Positions 10,385-20,630 of a DNA stretch of 64,000 nucleotides are shown here, in pieces. The position numbers were made by a program, and so were the translations under genes. The notes beneath the pieces are model-generated. The model worked only from the letters and a program-made list of their open reading frames with translations, was not told the origin of the DNA and did not search any database. Source of the stretch: Pseudogymnoascus destructans (lineage: Eukaryota > Ascomycota > Leotiomycetes > Thelebolales > Thelebolaceae); NCBI RefSeq assembly GCF_001641265.1, contig NW_020167544.1:248001-312000 (forward strand), given 5' to 3'. Each line of letters opens with the position of its first letter. The stretch's first letter is position 1.

Positions 10385-11478
10385 TTATCTACTATGCACC
10401 AACCCGCAACAGTCAGCTTCGCTACAGCCAACCATCGTCAACTCACGATTGCCGTATATGGAGAGAGCCTTTTGAAACGTCCCACCAGATTCGTTTTTTG
10501 GACCAGCACCAACCAAACAAGCATTGGTTTTACCGCTCCACTATCTTCATCATCAAAGAGAAACTCGTGTTAGCTGCCCGTTGCTTTTATCTACCCCCTG
10601 GTTTTACTGTATATTTACAAACCACGATTTTTATTTTCTGGACGCGCAACAAACTTTGGCTCTGGGAGTGCTACTCGCGCTAGTTGCTTGCTTGCTATTA
10701 TACTTGTTCATACTTGGGCATACTGTTGTACTTTTATGGGGCGCGCGCGGATTATGTTACGATTGGGATTGAGATTTGACGACGGATTTGGGGGGGTGCG
10801 TTGCTATTCTTGGGACTGGCGGGACTGGGTGGGCGATGTGTGTGGGTTAACGCTGGTTTTTGTTTGGGGGTCTGCACTGCAGGGAGATGTATTAATGATA
10901 GGAGATTGTAGCAATTACATCTTGAAACTCTGATGGATGTCTTGGTTTTTGAAAGGTTAAAAATGCCAGTGCCATTGGTATGTAATAATTGCCTTCGCAA
11001 GAGATAGAAGCACTCCTGGCTCCATTCGTCAAATAAAACTGCCCATCCTTGTTCGCAATAGCAGTGCAAGTATTCCCACTGCGCTGCACCGTCGCCTTCC
11101 CGTGGCAATCAGCAAGCTCCCAGAACTTAAAGGTGCAGCCGGCTTGTTGCTGTACTCGTCGAGAATGAGGGCACCGTATAATCCGCCGGTTTTAAAGTCT
11201 ATTATATAAGTTTTTATATTGGCACTTTTTTCTTTCACTTGTAGATAAAAAAAGCATTCCAAAACCTTGCTTTAGGACTACGTTTTTTTCTTTTTCTTGG
11301 GATATCATTTCTTCCGCCCGAGTTTCCATCTGTCTATTCAAAAGACAAATATGAATATAATATGTACCCTAATCGTCAAGTTCTTCGCCCATGTTTCAGT
11401 CTACATTGCTAATCCGGTATCACACACGCCTAACGCCTCATCCTCATCTTCCAACCATCCAATTGCATCCAACATAGA
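10385..11478. other. Intergenic stretch
   Basis: It contains the 3' regions of the forkhead gene and of the minus-strand gene that follows, which are convergent. The only coding-like signal is the cysteine-containing relic near 10975-11230. Confidence 0.5.
10975..11230 (-). pseudogene. Possible relic of a small secreted Cys-containing protein
   Basis: Minus-strand frames read DFKTGGLYGALILDEYSNKP and then, one frame over, AGCTFKFWELADCHG, RSGNTCTAIANKDGQFY and TNGARSASISCEGN. The composition and spacing of cysteines resemble small fungal secreted proteins. No signal peptide, start codon or acceptable splice join is seen, and the frame changes at about 11140. I call it a relic; an unresolved spliced gene is the alternative. 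Confidence 0.3.
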
Positions 11479-12665
11479 TCAAGCACCAACGCCCTCTCCC
11501 AACCTCCTCCTCCACCCCTCACACACCTCCTCAAACCCTCCCACCACCTCCCCACAAACACGCGCACACTCCCTCTTCCCCAGCCTATCCCCCCACCCAC
11601 CCCTCCTCAACCACCTCTCCCCCTCCTCCCTCCTCTCCTCCTCCTTCCGCAAGTCCTCCACCATCTCCTTCGCCTCCCTCAGCCGCCGCGCCGCCACACT
11701 CGTCGTCTGCCGACTCATATGCAAGCTATCCCCCACCCCCCCAACTTCTCAATCAGCTCCCCCGTAACCCCATGCAGCCCCGTCAGCGCCACCAAGCTCC
11801 CCACATCCGGCCTCGGCATCGCCTCCCCCAGCCCAACCAGCAACGGCAACAACTCCTCAATCGACTCCTCATCCAGCGGCGCATTCATCGGGCTAATTAG
11901 CGGATACGTCAAGCTGTGCAGCGTGCGCGTCTGATGCATCAAATGCGAGCTTAACGCCGTATTCGCAGTAATCAACCTCGTCGCCCCCGTCTCCACGCCT
12001 CCCTGCCCACTCAGATCCCGTAGGCTCTCTACAACGCGCTTCACGACCCCCGAGCGCGCGTCCCCATTATCCTCTAACCCGCGCCGCGCGAGCGACTCGA
12101 TCCCATTGATGCGCGCAAGCAGCGACATCGGGAGCCCCGTCTCGGGAAGCGACGACGACGACCCGTAGTCGCTGCCGTCGTAGTCGCTGGCTGCGCAGCG
12201 GTGGCCGGTGGGGTTGGGAGCCAGGCCCCTTGGCGCAGGCGATCCGGAGATGGAGACGCCGCTGTCGCGCTCGCGTGGCTTTTGGGAGGCATCTTTTGTA
12301 CCTGTGTCTGAGTCGGCTTCGTCTTGGGAGCCGGCAGAGGCGTCGGCGAGCTCAGCGCCGGTTCTGGCGAAGTTCATATCGGGCTCGGCCTCATCTTCGT
12401 CGCTTGCCCAGGCATCTGCGAGTTCGTCTGCGAGGTTCCCGAGGCCATTTGAGGCGGGGTCGCTGGGGGAGAAGGGCGCGTCGTTGAGAGAGTCGGAGCG
12501 CAGGAGGCGGCTTCCTGGGGATGTGGGGGTTTGGGAGGAGATGGAGGTTTTGGAGCGGTGGGAGGCGACGGATTGGCGGCGCTGGGGGGAGGGCGCGGGC
12601 GAGATGGAGCTGGAGAGGGCGGAGGGGCGGCGGGAGTGCGTGGGTGTATGGGGCGTGGATGGCAT
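11479..12665 (-). CDS. Conserved-looking fungal coiled-coil protein with one frameshift
   Basis: ATG at 12665 opens a frame to a stop at 11715. The next frame continues to 11479 with sequence that reads as its natural C-terminus. The N-terminal 200 residues are disordered and Ser/Pro-rich with SP sites. The following part (ARINGIESLARRGLEDNG, VVKRVVESLRDLSGQGG, LMHQTRTLHSLTYPL) is helical. The second frame gives HMSRQTTSVAARRLREAKEM and a charged coiled coil. The break is at a G-run near 11725 (GGGGGGGTGGGGGATAGC on the minus strand), where one extra G would restore frame. Function is not recognised. An assembly homopolymer error is the simplest cause; a real null allele is possible. Confidence 0.7.
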
Positions 12666-13209
12666 GGTAAGGGTCGAGTGTTTCGTGTTCGTTTGCTTAC
12701 AGGTTGGTGTGTGGTAGTTGTCGACGCCAGGGTGAAGGCCTTTTCGTGCGCGCTCAGTTAGGTGTAGGCGGAAAGGGGAGTTGAGGCTGCGATGTCATTT
12801 CCGTGATCGTCGGTTTTAATGTCCTTGCATTTCATAACATATATCACCGTAGCGCTATGCCACCCATAATCCGTCCGTAACTCGTCCGTCGGCTTTGATG
12901 ATTGGCGGCAACATTCGAAACTTGGGGTCTGCATAAACTCTCACAACGTCCCCTAAATTACCCACGATGCATGCACAAAAAGATAAAACACGTGATCAAA
13001 ATATTATTCATGGGCTATATTCTCCATTTGTAGCATCTCTTCTCTATTATTTTACAATCACTGTGGAATCTGCTGACGGAAGTGGATATGGAAGTGAGAG
13101 ACGCGTATTTTCGTAATATTTCTTTGGTCATCCACTGTCATACAACTTCTCCTTGACCGTGGACAACGCCTGTACTATGCCCATCCCTTTCCCATGCCAT
13201 ACAAATACT
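12666..13209. other. Intergenic: 5' region of the frameshifted gene and 3' region of the BAG gene
   Basis: No ORF or structured element was recognised. AT content rises around 12960-13060. Confidence 0.5.
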
Positions 13210-14346
13210 TCAAGACCGGGCCGCAGCCGCATCGAGCCCATCTAAAACTCCCTGTGTCTCCTTGACAAGGTCCTTTCTGACCTGCCTGGCCTCTGGGTCT
13301 CCCTCCGTATCAACTCCATCCAACTTCAGTAGTACTTGGGACATGATCGTCTCGCCCAGCTTCTTATGCTCAAAGTCCTTCTTCTTCGGGTCTTCTGGTG
13401 GGTTTGCCGTGTATACAATACAAAGCGGGAGGATCTTCGTATGGAAGTCCGATGCAATAGCGTTCAGTTTTTCTAGCGGTGTCTTCGGAGCATTAGCTGG
13501 CGAGTCTGTCCGTGACCCTCCTCCTCCAGAACCCCCCTGCCCCTCCTTGACGTCGTCTTTGTCGCCCTTCTTCTTCGACTTGCCCGACTTGCCCTTCTTA
13601 GACTTCTTCTTCTTCTTCTTCTTTGAATCCTTGGACCCACCGGTCCCCGTGTCGCTGAGACCCGAGTCCGAGTCGCCAGCCGGAGGCTCTTCCACGATGC
13701 ACAAGACCTCGGACTTATCCTTCAGGCCATAATCGCGGCAGAGGCCCTCGTTGTCCTTCAGCTGCCCCCCCTTGTATAGTAGCTTTATAGGCCTGTTTCT
13801 GATGCCAAGCACCACCATAGCACGCTCTCGTACATCCCGGACGAGCAGCTTCCCATCTCCGATGCTGAATGCAGGGAACTTCAGCGGATATGTGATTCCC
13901 TTGTTCTTCAGCAGCAACACGTCATCCTCCAAGTCGCTCGACGCTGGTGGGCGAGACAGCGGGTCATATGCTCTGCTTGGTTCCGCCAAGTCTTCCGATG
14001 TGATGTAGGAGAAGTCATCGTCGGAGATAACAGGCGGGGCGTGAGATCTGGAGCCAAACGGCGACAGGCGCTGCCCTCCAGTCCAGAAGCTAGATCCCCA
14101 GCGACTCATTGAAACGACAGCCGCGACAAGGACCAGTGTGGTTCCGGCAAGACCAACCGGCGTATTAAGGTAGGAGCGCTCGGCGGCCTCGTGGATGTAG
14201 TCTCGGGCAGGCTCAGGGATCTGCTGATAGGCGCTGTTGACGCTGACGAGGGCGGCGTCGAGGTAGCTCTGCAGCGAGTCGGGCAGGTGTTGAACCAAGG
14301 ATGTGAAAGTCGTGGCACCTTGCGATGCCACTGCGCGTGAAGCCAC
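13210..14346 (-). CDS. BAG-domain Hsp70 nucleotide-exchange factor with ubiquitin-like domain and membrane anchor
   Basis: The product of about 378 aa has a predicted membrane segment near residues 63-80 (VGLAGTTLVLVAAVVSM), a ubiquitin-like domain (ITYPLKFPAFSIGDGKLLV to YGLKDKSEVLCIVEEP), a long lysine tract (KDSKKKKKKKSKKGKSGKSK) and a C-terminal BAG domain (LEKLNAIASDFHTKILPLC ... ARQVRKDLVKETQGVLDGLD). This order matches membrane-anchored fungal Bag1/Snl1-type cochaperones that release ADP from Hsp70. The reading frame is open to a TAG near 14475, but its first in-frame ATG is inside the membrane segment; codon 14346 is GTG. The true start is therefore a non-AUG codon, lies in an unrecognised upstream exon, or was lost. 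The gene is divergent from NatB. Confidence 0.8.
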   Translation of the reverse strand: MASRAVASQGATTFTSLVQHLPDSLQSYLDAALVSVNSAYQQIPEPARDYIHEAAERSYLNTPVGLAGTTLVLVAAVVSMSRWGSSFWTGGQRLSPFGSRSHAPPVISDDDFSYITSEDLAEPSRAYDPLSRPPASSDLEDDVLLLKNKGITYPLKFPAFSIGDGKLLVRDVRERAMVVLGIRNRPIKLLYKGGQLKDNEGLCRDYGLKDKSEVLCIVEEPPAGDSDSGLSDTGTGGSKDSKKKKKKKSKKGKSGKSKKKGDKDDVKEGQGGSGGGGSRTDSPANAPKTPLEKLNAIASDFHTKILPLCIVYTANPPEDPKKKDFEHKKLGETIMSQVLLKLDGVDTEGDPEARQVRKDLVKETQGVLDGLDAAAARS

Positions 14347-14752
14347 CTTGACTTGGTTAGATGGGACCCTGGGGCGGGGGATTTGGGGAGTAAAGCGGTC
14401 AACGCCAGCGAGGGCGTGAGCGCTTTTTTGGGTGACGTGGGGTCGTGAGAGGAGGAGGATGACAAGCGGGATGTGCTATATTGGGGGGTGGGGTGACTGT
14501 TGGCTGGAGATATTTCCTGCGCGACACCTGGCGGGCGTCGTCAAATACAGGGATACGCCAAGTTAAATAAAATTCGGGGAAGCGAGAACAACACGTCACG
14601 ACCCTGACTTTTTATGAAAGTCAGGAACATTTTGTGAAATATATCGACTCATCTCAGCCCCGCCTTTGTGGCTTTTATCTTTATCCTCCCACTCTGATCC
14701 AGCCCATCCTCAACCCTCTCCGGCGCGAACAGAACCACACCCCACCGCAAAG
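14347..14752. promoter_or_regulatory. Divergent intergenic region between BAG and NatB genes
   Basis: 406 bp separate the two divergent genes. It contains an inverted repeat CTGACTTT...AAAGTCAG at about 14603-14625, close to the likely transcription start regions. No TATA box stands out. Confidence 0.4.
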
Positions 14753-15383
14753 ATGACCTCCATCCGCCCCTTCCAAGCCATGGACGTCTTCAACTTCAAC
14801 ACCACCAACCTCGACCCCCTCACCGAGACCTACGGCCTAGACTTCTACTTCACCTACCTCGCGCGCTGGCCCCACCTCTTCAACGTCGCCGAAAGCCACA
14901 CCGGCGCCATCGACGGCTACAGTACCTCCCCCTCCCCCCACCATCCCACCCCTCAACTAACACCCCCCCGCAGTAATGGGCAAGCTCGAATCCTCCCCCG
15001 CCTACCTCCGCCACTCCCCCCACGCCCTCCCCTGGCACGCGCACATCACCGCCCTCACCATCGCCCCCCCCGCCCGCCGCCTCGGCCTCGCGCGCATCCT
15101 CTCCCAATCCCTCGAGCACGCCGGCGACGAGTCCAACGCCTACTTCGTGGACCTGTATGTGCGCAAGAGCAACGAGATCGCGATAGGACTGTATAAGGGG
15201 CTGGGATACTCTGTGTTTCGGCGCGTGCTGGATTATTATAGTGATGATCCGTCGCCGGGGGTGGAGGAGGGGAAGGGGGAGGACGCGTATGATATGAGGA
15301 AGCCGTTGAGGAGGGATAAGGAGAGGAAGCATGTTAGGGAGAATGGGGAGAATTTTGAGGTCCATCCGGAGGATGTGTGGTGA
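14753..15383 (+). CDS. NAT3: NatB catalytic N-terminal acetyltransferase (Naa20/Nat3)
   Basis: Exons 14753-14921 and 14974-15383, joined through a split ATA codon to give IDGYIMGKLE, which is the family's conserved strand. The product is about 192 aa, normal for Naa20. MTSIRPFQAMDVFNFNTTNLD, PLTETYGLDFYFTYLARWP and HITALTIAPPARRLGLA show the GNAT fold; RRLGLA is the acetyl-CoA pyrophosphate loop (R-x-x-G-x-A). YVRKSNEIAIGLYKGLGYS is the conserved C-terminal GNAT helix. As catalytic subunit it would acetylate Met-Asp/Glu/Asn/Gln N-termini on the ribosome with the auxiliary subunit Mdm20/Naa25. The charged tail to VHPEDVW is usual. Confidence 0.95.
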
Positions 15384-15922
15384 GGGGGTGGTGGGGAGGA
15401 GATGCCTTTTTTTTGGAGCGAGGGAGGGGTGCGCGGGGAAGGGGGGTTGGGGGTGGAGGAGCTGGGGTCATTGGATATCAAGGTGCCTAACCGCCCGCTC
15501 GTTGCACGGTAGTCGCAGTATGCATGAGGCCGGAGGCACGAAGGGAGGGCGTGGGACTGCTACACAGAACAGCGAGTTGTTTGGTACGTGGCGTTCGTAC
15601 CGGCGACGACGATAGCGGCACTCGCACTGAGCACAGAATGGCGGTCTAGCTATATGCGAGAACTGCACGGTTCCGAAGCTGCAATACTTTGGAGTTAAAT
15701 CGTTGTATATAGGATATTTGCACATAGACGAAGATACTTGATTCATATATAATGCCGTTTATAATAATATGTGCAATCGTTACTCAAACATCAGCTAGTA
15801 GCGGATGCCCAGCATCCCGATCATCTACCCCTGAACTCCAGCCCTTTCCATAGCTTGCGCTTTACCCATCTGTCTTAAAACACCATAACAATACATAAAG
15901 CGCAACACCGCTCAGCAAACGC
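15384..15922. other. Intergenic between convergent NatB and lipase genes
   Basis: No coding or structural signal was recognised. It is GC-rich near the NatB stop, then AT-rich from 15700 to 15900. Confidence 0.5.
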
Positions 15923-18421
15923 CTAATCCCATATCTCGTTATTCCCAAGTCCCAATCCAATTCCCAATTCCCTCCCCTTATACACAGCCTCTATCGCCTT
16001 TCCCACCGCCTCCAGATCCCCCAACATCGTAACATGCCCCCTCTCGGTTCTAATTCGTCCATTAAGCACATACCGATACCCATACGGCAGCTGCGCGTCC
16101 TTGGCTAGACACACTCCGTCCCCGCTCGCAAACGCAAGGTTATTATACACATCCGCGCACGGTATGGCATCGCGATCATCCACCTTCGCCGCACACACTG
16201 TGGGAGTGTTCTTGGCGTAGATGACCGCGAGCGGCGGGTACTTGTTCGCGACTTCGGTGTCGGGGCGGTGCGCGAGCTCCAGCTTGAATTGCTTGATAAC
16301 GGGGAGGATGCGCGTGAGGTAGGCGACGGCGGCGGAGCGGGGGAGCACGGATGGGGACGTTTTGGGTGAGTCTGAGGATGGGGGAGTCGCATCAGACTGT
16401 TTCTTTGCCTTTTTTCGCTTTCGCAGTGGTGAAGTGACCTTTTCCATGGCTTTGGAGGCGGTGCTCTGGCCAGTGGTTTTTGCGACCACTCCTGTCGCTG
16501 GTGGTGGTGGCGAGGGGTTCTTGCGTGGTATTGTCAGACTAGTGAGACTGCTGGTGATGGCACTGGCGATAGATGGATTTGGAGGATTCCTAGCCGGCAT
16601 CGGTTGATCCGTGCAGGGCGAGATGCGGTATTTGATCCAGTCGTTCACGTCAAAAAAGTCAATGTGATAGGGCTCTTTAGTCACCTTGTCGATGTAACCA
16701 TAACCGTCAAGCGGGAGGAGAACCAAGCTCGTCCTCAGCGTGAAGTTGACTTGTGCAGTAAATATGCGCTGGTTAAAGCCCACGGAGTCACCATTTCGGA
16801 GAGGCCCGATGATGTTAATGCAAGATTGTGGGACACCGGCGTATATGACGCCCGAAAATAGTTCTGGGCGCTGGTTGACGACATGGCGGGTGATGAGGCC
16901 GCCGAGGCTGTGGGCGATAACAAGGGCACCCTTATCTTTACCAGGCACATTGCATGGCAGCCCTTCAAGGAATTCCTTCAGCTTGCGGCTTAGGAGGTGA
17001 GGATTGAGGCGCCAGTCGTATCCGTAATCCCAGACACGCAGTGTCCCATTCTTCGCGTTCTCTGTCCCCCGCAACCGTTTGATTAGGCGGCGCGATATAT
17101 CCACCACTCCAATGTTCCGCAGCATCCCAGACGCATAGACGCTCTCTTCCATTCGCTCATCGTCTTCATCTTCCAGACCGACCTCCAAGTCTACTGTCCC
17201 AAGATTTAGCCCGACTCCCACAGGTGGTATCCAAAGCGGGCGATCTGACGCTTTCGTTGATTTGAGAATTGATCCTCGGTAACCCCCCAAGACCACAACG
17301 TCACCAGTCAGATGCTCTATAACCCTATCAAAGACCTTCATTTTATCGGACGACAGAGTTGCCTTGGCATCTAAGCTTTGCCCTTTCGCTGCATCGCTGA
17401 GCACCTTGCCTTTTGAGCTCTCATCCGGTGGGCGCGTCGCGTAGCCACTGATAGCATTGAATTTTTCCTTCAAGTTGGGTAAACTAGGCATGGTTGGCAT
17501 TTTGAAACTTTTGTCTTGTAACGAATCACTTAATGCCTTGCGGCGAGAATTGATCATCTGGTGGTTGTTTTCAAAGCGGGAGTCGTCGCCGAGGGAGGAG
17601 ATGCGTGAGAGGGAGGAATAAAGCATTGAATCGGAGATTACCCGCAGCAATGGCGGTTGAGTCGTTCCTTGGTCTGGGGTTCTCTCTCGCTCAAGTGTGA
17701 TTTTAGACTCCATCTTATGAGGGCTGCCCGTTCCGGAAACGTCGCTAGGGGCAGTTCCACCAGGAACTGGCGTCGCCTGGTCACTTGTCTGGCCACTCAC
17801 CTGATGACTTGACGAGTAACTACTCCCTCCTGTTGCCTTATTCCGTGCCTTCTGCAGGCCAAGTTTGATACTTCCAGATAAAGAAGGTAAAAGTTTCCTC
17901 AGGGACTCTCCGCCCCCTGATATCGATATCGACCTTCGCTTCGTCGATATCTTTGCCCTGAAAGATGACCGCTTCTCTTCTTTCCCTTCAACCACCGTCT
18001 CGCGATGTTCAGCACGCGACGATTCCGTGAGCTTCGCTTTCTCCGACGTTGTAGTTTGCTGCGACGGCCTCTCCTCGTCGCTTTCCAGGAACTCCCCTCC
18101 CTCCAATTCCACCTCGGCGATGGAGCCTGGGATGGTTGACTGCAGCGAGCTGCGGCGCGTGAGCGCCCAGTTCATCGACACTCCCACCAGCGACTCTGCA
18201 TCTTCTTCCGTCAAGTTCCGCAAATCAACACGCTCTTCATCGCTCCCCTCGTTTTCCGCCGCCGCCTGCTGCTGTGGCTCCGGTGCTTGGGTTTGAGCAT
18301 TGTCTTCCGCTGCTGCCTGTTGGGGTGGCTCCAATGTTTGGGTTTGGGCATTGGCTTGCGCCTCCTCCTCTAGCAGCGGCACTCCCGTCTTGCCCAATGG
18401 TTTACCACTTGATCCTTCCAT
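15923..18421 (-). CDS. LCAT-like alpha/beta-hydrolase (putative phospholipase/acyltransferase)
   Basis: Single exon of 832 aa. The open frame extends to a GTG at 18481, but the first ATG is at 18421, giving MEGSSGKPLGKTG. The first ~360 residues are disordered, with Gln/Ala repeats (EPQQQAAAE) and Ser-rich stretches. The hydrolase domain spans about 365-640: VVVLGGYRGSIL (oxyanion region, ~375-385), VWDYGYDWRLNPHLLSRKL (~463-482), and the nucleophile elbow ALVIAHSLGGLITRHV with Ser near 505. This Y-D-W-R motif and AHSLGG elbow match the lecithin:cholesterol acyltransferase-like group. A second disordered insert follows, then the likely His region (RGHVTMLGD) near the C-terminus. Substrate unknown; no signal peptide. 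Confidence 0.8.
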   Translation of the reverse strand: MEGSSGKPLGKTGVPLLEEEAQANAQTQTLEPPQQAAAEDNAQTQAPEPQQQAAAENEGSDEERVDLRNLTEEDAESLVGVSMNWALTRRSSLQSTIPGSIAEVELEGGEFLESDEERPSQQTTTSEKAKLTESSRAEHRETVVEGKEEKRSSFRAKISTKRRSISISGGGESLRKLLPSLSGSIKLGLQKARNKATGGSSYSSSHQVSGQTSDQATPVPGGTAPSDVSGTGSPHKMESKITLERERTPDQGTTQPPLLRVISDSMLYSSLSRISSLGDDSRFENNHQMINSRRKALSDSLQDKSFKMPTMPSLPNLKEKFNAISGYATRPPDESSKGKVLSDAAKGQSLDAKATLSSDKMKVFDRVIEHLTGDVVVLGGYRGSILKSTKASDRPLWIPPVGVGLNLGTVDLEVGLEDEDDERMEESVYASGMLRNIGVVDISRRLIKRLRGTENAKNGTLRVWDYGYDWRLNPHLLSRKLKEFLEGLPCNVPGKDKGALVIAHSLGGLITRHVVNQRPELFSGVIYAGVPQSCINIIGPLRNGDSVGFNQRIFTAQVNFTLRTSLVLLPLDGYGYIDKVTKEPYHIDFFDVNDWIKYRISPCTDQPMPARNPPNPSIASAITSSLTSLTIPRKNPSPPPPATGVVAKTTGQSTASKAMEKVTSPLRKRKKAKKQSDATPPSSDSPKTSPSVLPRSAAVAYLTRILPVIKQFKLELAHRPDTEVANKYPPLAVIYAKNTPTVCAAKVDDRDAIPCADVYNNLAFASGDGVCLAKDAQLPYGYRYVLNGRIRTERGHVTMLGDLEAVGKAIEAVYKGRELGIGLGLGNNEIWD

Positions 18422-19224
18422 AGCCACGACATTCACAGGGAAGAAGACAGGTTGCAAGCAACAGTAAGAAATTATTGGCACCGGAGAACCCGTTGCTAGT
18501 GTCCCCGGAAGGCGCGGAGGTTGGTCTCGGGACTAGCGGCACCGAGTGTTATTCCAACATCAGTCAGGTGTACTCCGTAAATCCGTGGTCAATTGCTCCT
18601 GGAAGACTGGAGAAGGAAAGTTTGAAGATGTAGATTGTAGATGACAGAAAGGTAAACAATGGAAAGCCCGACTTCAGCCTCATAGTACTTGCTATAATGG
18701 ACCGGACGCGATAGGAAAGCGCGTACTTCCCCGTTGGGCTGTGACGTTGACGTCAGCTTATAAAAATGGACCGACTCCAATGGAAGGAAGGCGGTCACGT
18801 ACATACAGGCAAAATAAGCCTCCTGGTTATGGATTGGCTTTTTGAGACGAATCAAAATGGGGGTTCTCGGTGGGGGTGGCCCCCTTCCGTCTTACCTGTG
18901 TTCGTAGGTTCGTTCATACGTTGCAGGTTGCAGGAACGAGTCTATGGATTTCCCTTAATCAAGCAAAACCAGGGATTTCTTGGCAGGTACACCGAGGCTC
19001 CGGTCACTCGCTACCACGTAAGCGACGGACCTTGGCCGCAAAGTGGTGGATTTCTTTTTGTGCCATTCAAGAAAGGAAGGAACGAAGGAAACGAAAGGAA
19101 AATGTAAGCAAAAATATAAAAAGCAAAAGGCAAATGAAAAGGCAAATGAGATGGCAAATGAAATGGCAAATGGCAAATGGCAAATGGCAAATGGCAAATG
19201 GCAAAAAGTAAAATACAAAAATTA
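18422..19224. other. Intergenic with short tandem repeat
   Basis: It contains the 5' region of the lipase gene and, at 19128-19206, the GGCAAAT repeat next to the tRNA. No gene was recognised. Confidence 0.5.
19128..19206. repeat. 7-bp microsatellite-like array (GGCAAAT)n
   Basis: Tandem copies of GGCAAAT, perfect toward the right end and interrupted by GAGAT/GAAAT spacers to the left. It sits directly downstream (in transcript sense) of the minus-strand tRNA-Thr. Confidence 0.9.
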
Positions 19225-19327
19225 TGCCGCCACCCAGAATTGAACTAGGGATCTTCGCATTAGATTGCTAGACAGTTTACTGTCTTAGTGGTACAAGTGC
19301 GACGCGTTACCACTGCGCCATGGCGGC
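19225..19327 (-). tRNA. tRNA-Thr(TGT) with 31-nt intron
   Basis: The cloverleaf on the minus strand has acceptor GCCGCCA/TGGCGGC, discriminator A, a D arm closing GCG/CGC around AGTGGTAA, anticodon stem TCGCA/TGCGA, loop C-T-TGT-A, then an intron (19261-19291) after position 37, and T arm CCTAG/CTGGG around TTCAATT. Anticodon TGT decodes threonine ACA/ACG. With the AGT tRNA at 6.9 kb this window holds two threonine isoacceptors, both intron-bearing. Confidence 0.92.
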
Positions 19328-19569
19328 AATGTAGATAACTGGATGCCTACTATGGCGCTTGTTATCAGACGCACAATTTCACGATTACAGGCGTAACATA
19401 ACTTCACCCCAACCCTCACTGTTGCCCATGTATGGACGATTTAACTTTCCACAGCCAACCGATTGTGCATAGAGGGCAGGTGCGAAGGTGCATATTCTCC
19501 ACATAGACAAAGGATAATTTCCTCGAGTACGTCTAAACCACCTCTCTATAATTATTTAATTTGAATCTC

Positions 19570-19966
19570 TGCTGGTGGGGGTGGGAATGGGGGCGAGGAT
19601 GAGGCCGAGGATGATTATATGAGGCACATTGTCCAATCGTCCAGGTTCAACAACTTCGTCAGAGACCCCGCAGTGCCCAAGTCCTACAGACGCTCTGCAT
19701 CAAACAAGGGGGCGCCAACAGCGACCACTATTAATCCTTCACCCCCCTCCTCGGCCCCTCCACCTCGCCCTACCTCAAACACCTCTCCCTCTCCTCCTTC
19801 ACCATCCGCTCACACGACCTCGCGCCCTTCTTCGCCCGCCACCCCTCCCTCACCCACTCCACCCTCTCCTCCGCCTTCGCGCACGACCTCGACTGGGCCA
19901 CGCTGCTGCAGTCCTCGTCCCTCCGCGCCTGCGCCAACTCCATCCCTCTCCTTCGGCGGTAGCTGG
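19570..19966 (+). pseudogene. Relic of an F-box/LRR-like fungal protein
   Basis: Broken frames read EDEAEDDYMRHIVQSSRFNN, then (shifted) LQTLCIKQGGANSDHY, a TAA at 19732, and PYLKHLSLSSFTIRSHDLAP, FFARHPSLTHSTLSS, DWATLLQSSSLRACANS, ending at a TAG. The alternating 'LKHLSLS...HPSLTH.TLS' pattern is that of leucine-rich repeats in the large fungal F-box/LRR families. One frameshift plus stops and no full-length frame argue for a pseudogene. Confidence 0.4.
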
Positions 19967-20630
19967 GGCGCCAGAGACTGGACCTCAGCCCTTGCTGCAG
20001 AGGTCGCAGCACAGCCACGCAGGGTATGTAGAGGGTATGGATGGAGGTATAGATATATATGAGGTTGTGTGGGGGTGCTAGTGAATAGCAGCATCTATCG
20101 AGATGAGAAGGGACATGAGAAGGAGGGGTTTACAACGTAGATACATACATATAGACACATACGACGAGGCATCACTGACATCAAGTAAGACATATTACAA
20201 GGCACAGCATATATATGGGGGAAAAGGTATATATTTGCAGTCCACACGCAACCCCGCCAGTATCGAAACGAAAAAGGGAAGCAAAAACTAACACTAGGAG
20301 CAGCGCACACACACACGGTTTATATTGCACACAACGTTGGAAATAAAAAGAGCAACTTTGAAGTAACCGGTTGTATTTATTCCGTAAAATAAAAACCATA
20401 ATAAACAAAACAAACCAATGTGTGTGCGAACCACTCCTGCCAGAATTACCGAATTACATGAAAAAAGGACAGTCCCCTCTCATTTTCCCAAAGCCATCCC
20501 AATATGCGTTGAAAGTCGTAGCCGATGCCCTCTCCAACCCTTCTCCCTCCGTAGTATCAGAACGAAGACGGCCAGCGAGGCGGCGGACTGAAGAAATATA
20601 TCCCTCTGGTCATCGTCGAAGTGAAACCGC
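19967..20630. other. Intergenic
   Basis: It contains the 3' region of the GPI-anchored protein gene. AT-rich, with ATATATAT and CACACACA runs; no gene was recognised. Confidence 0.5.
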
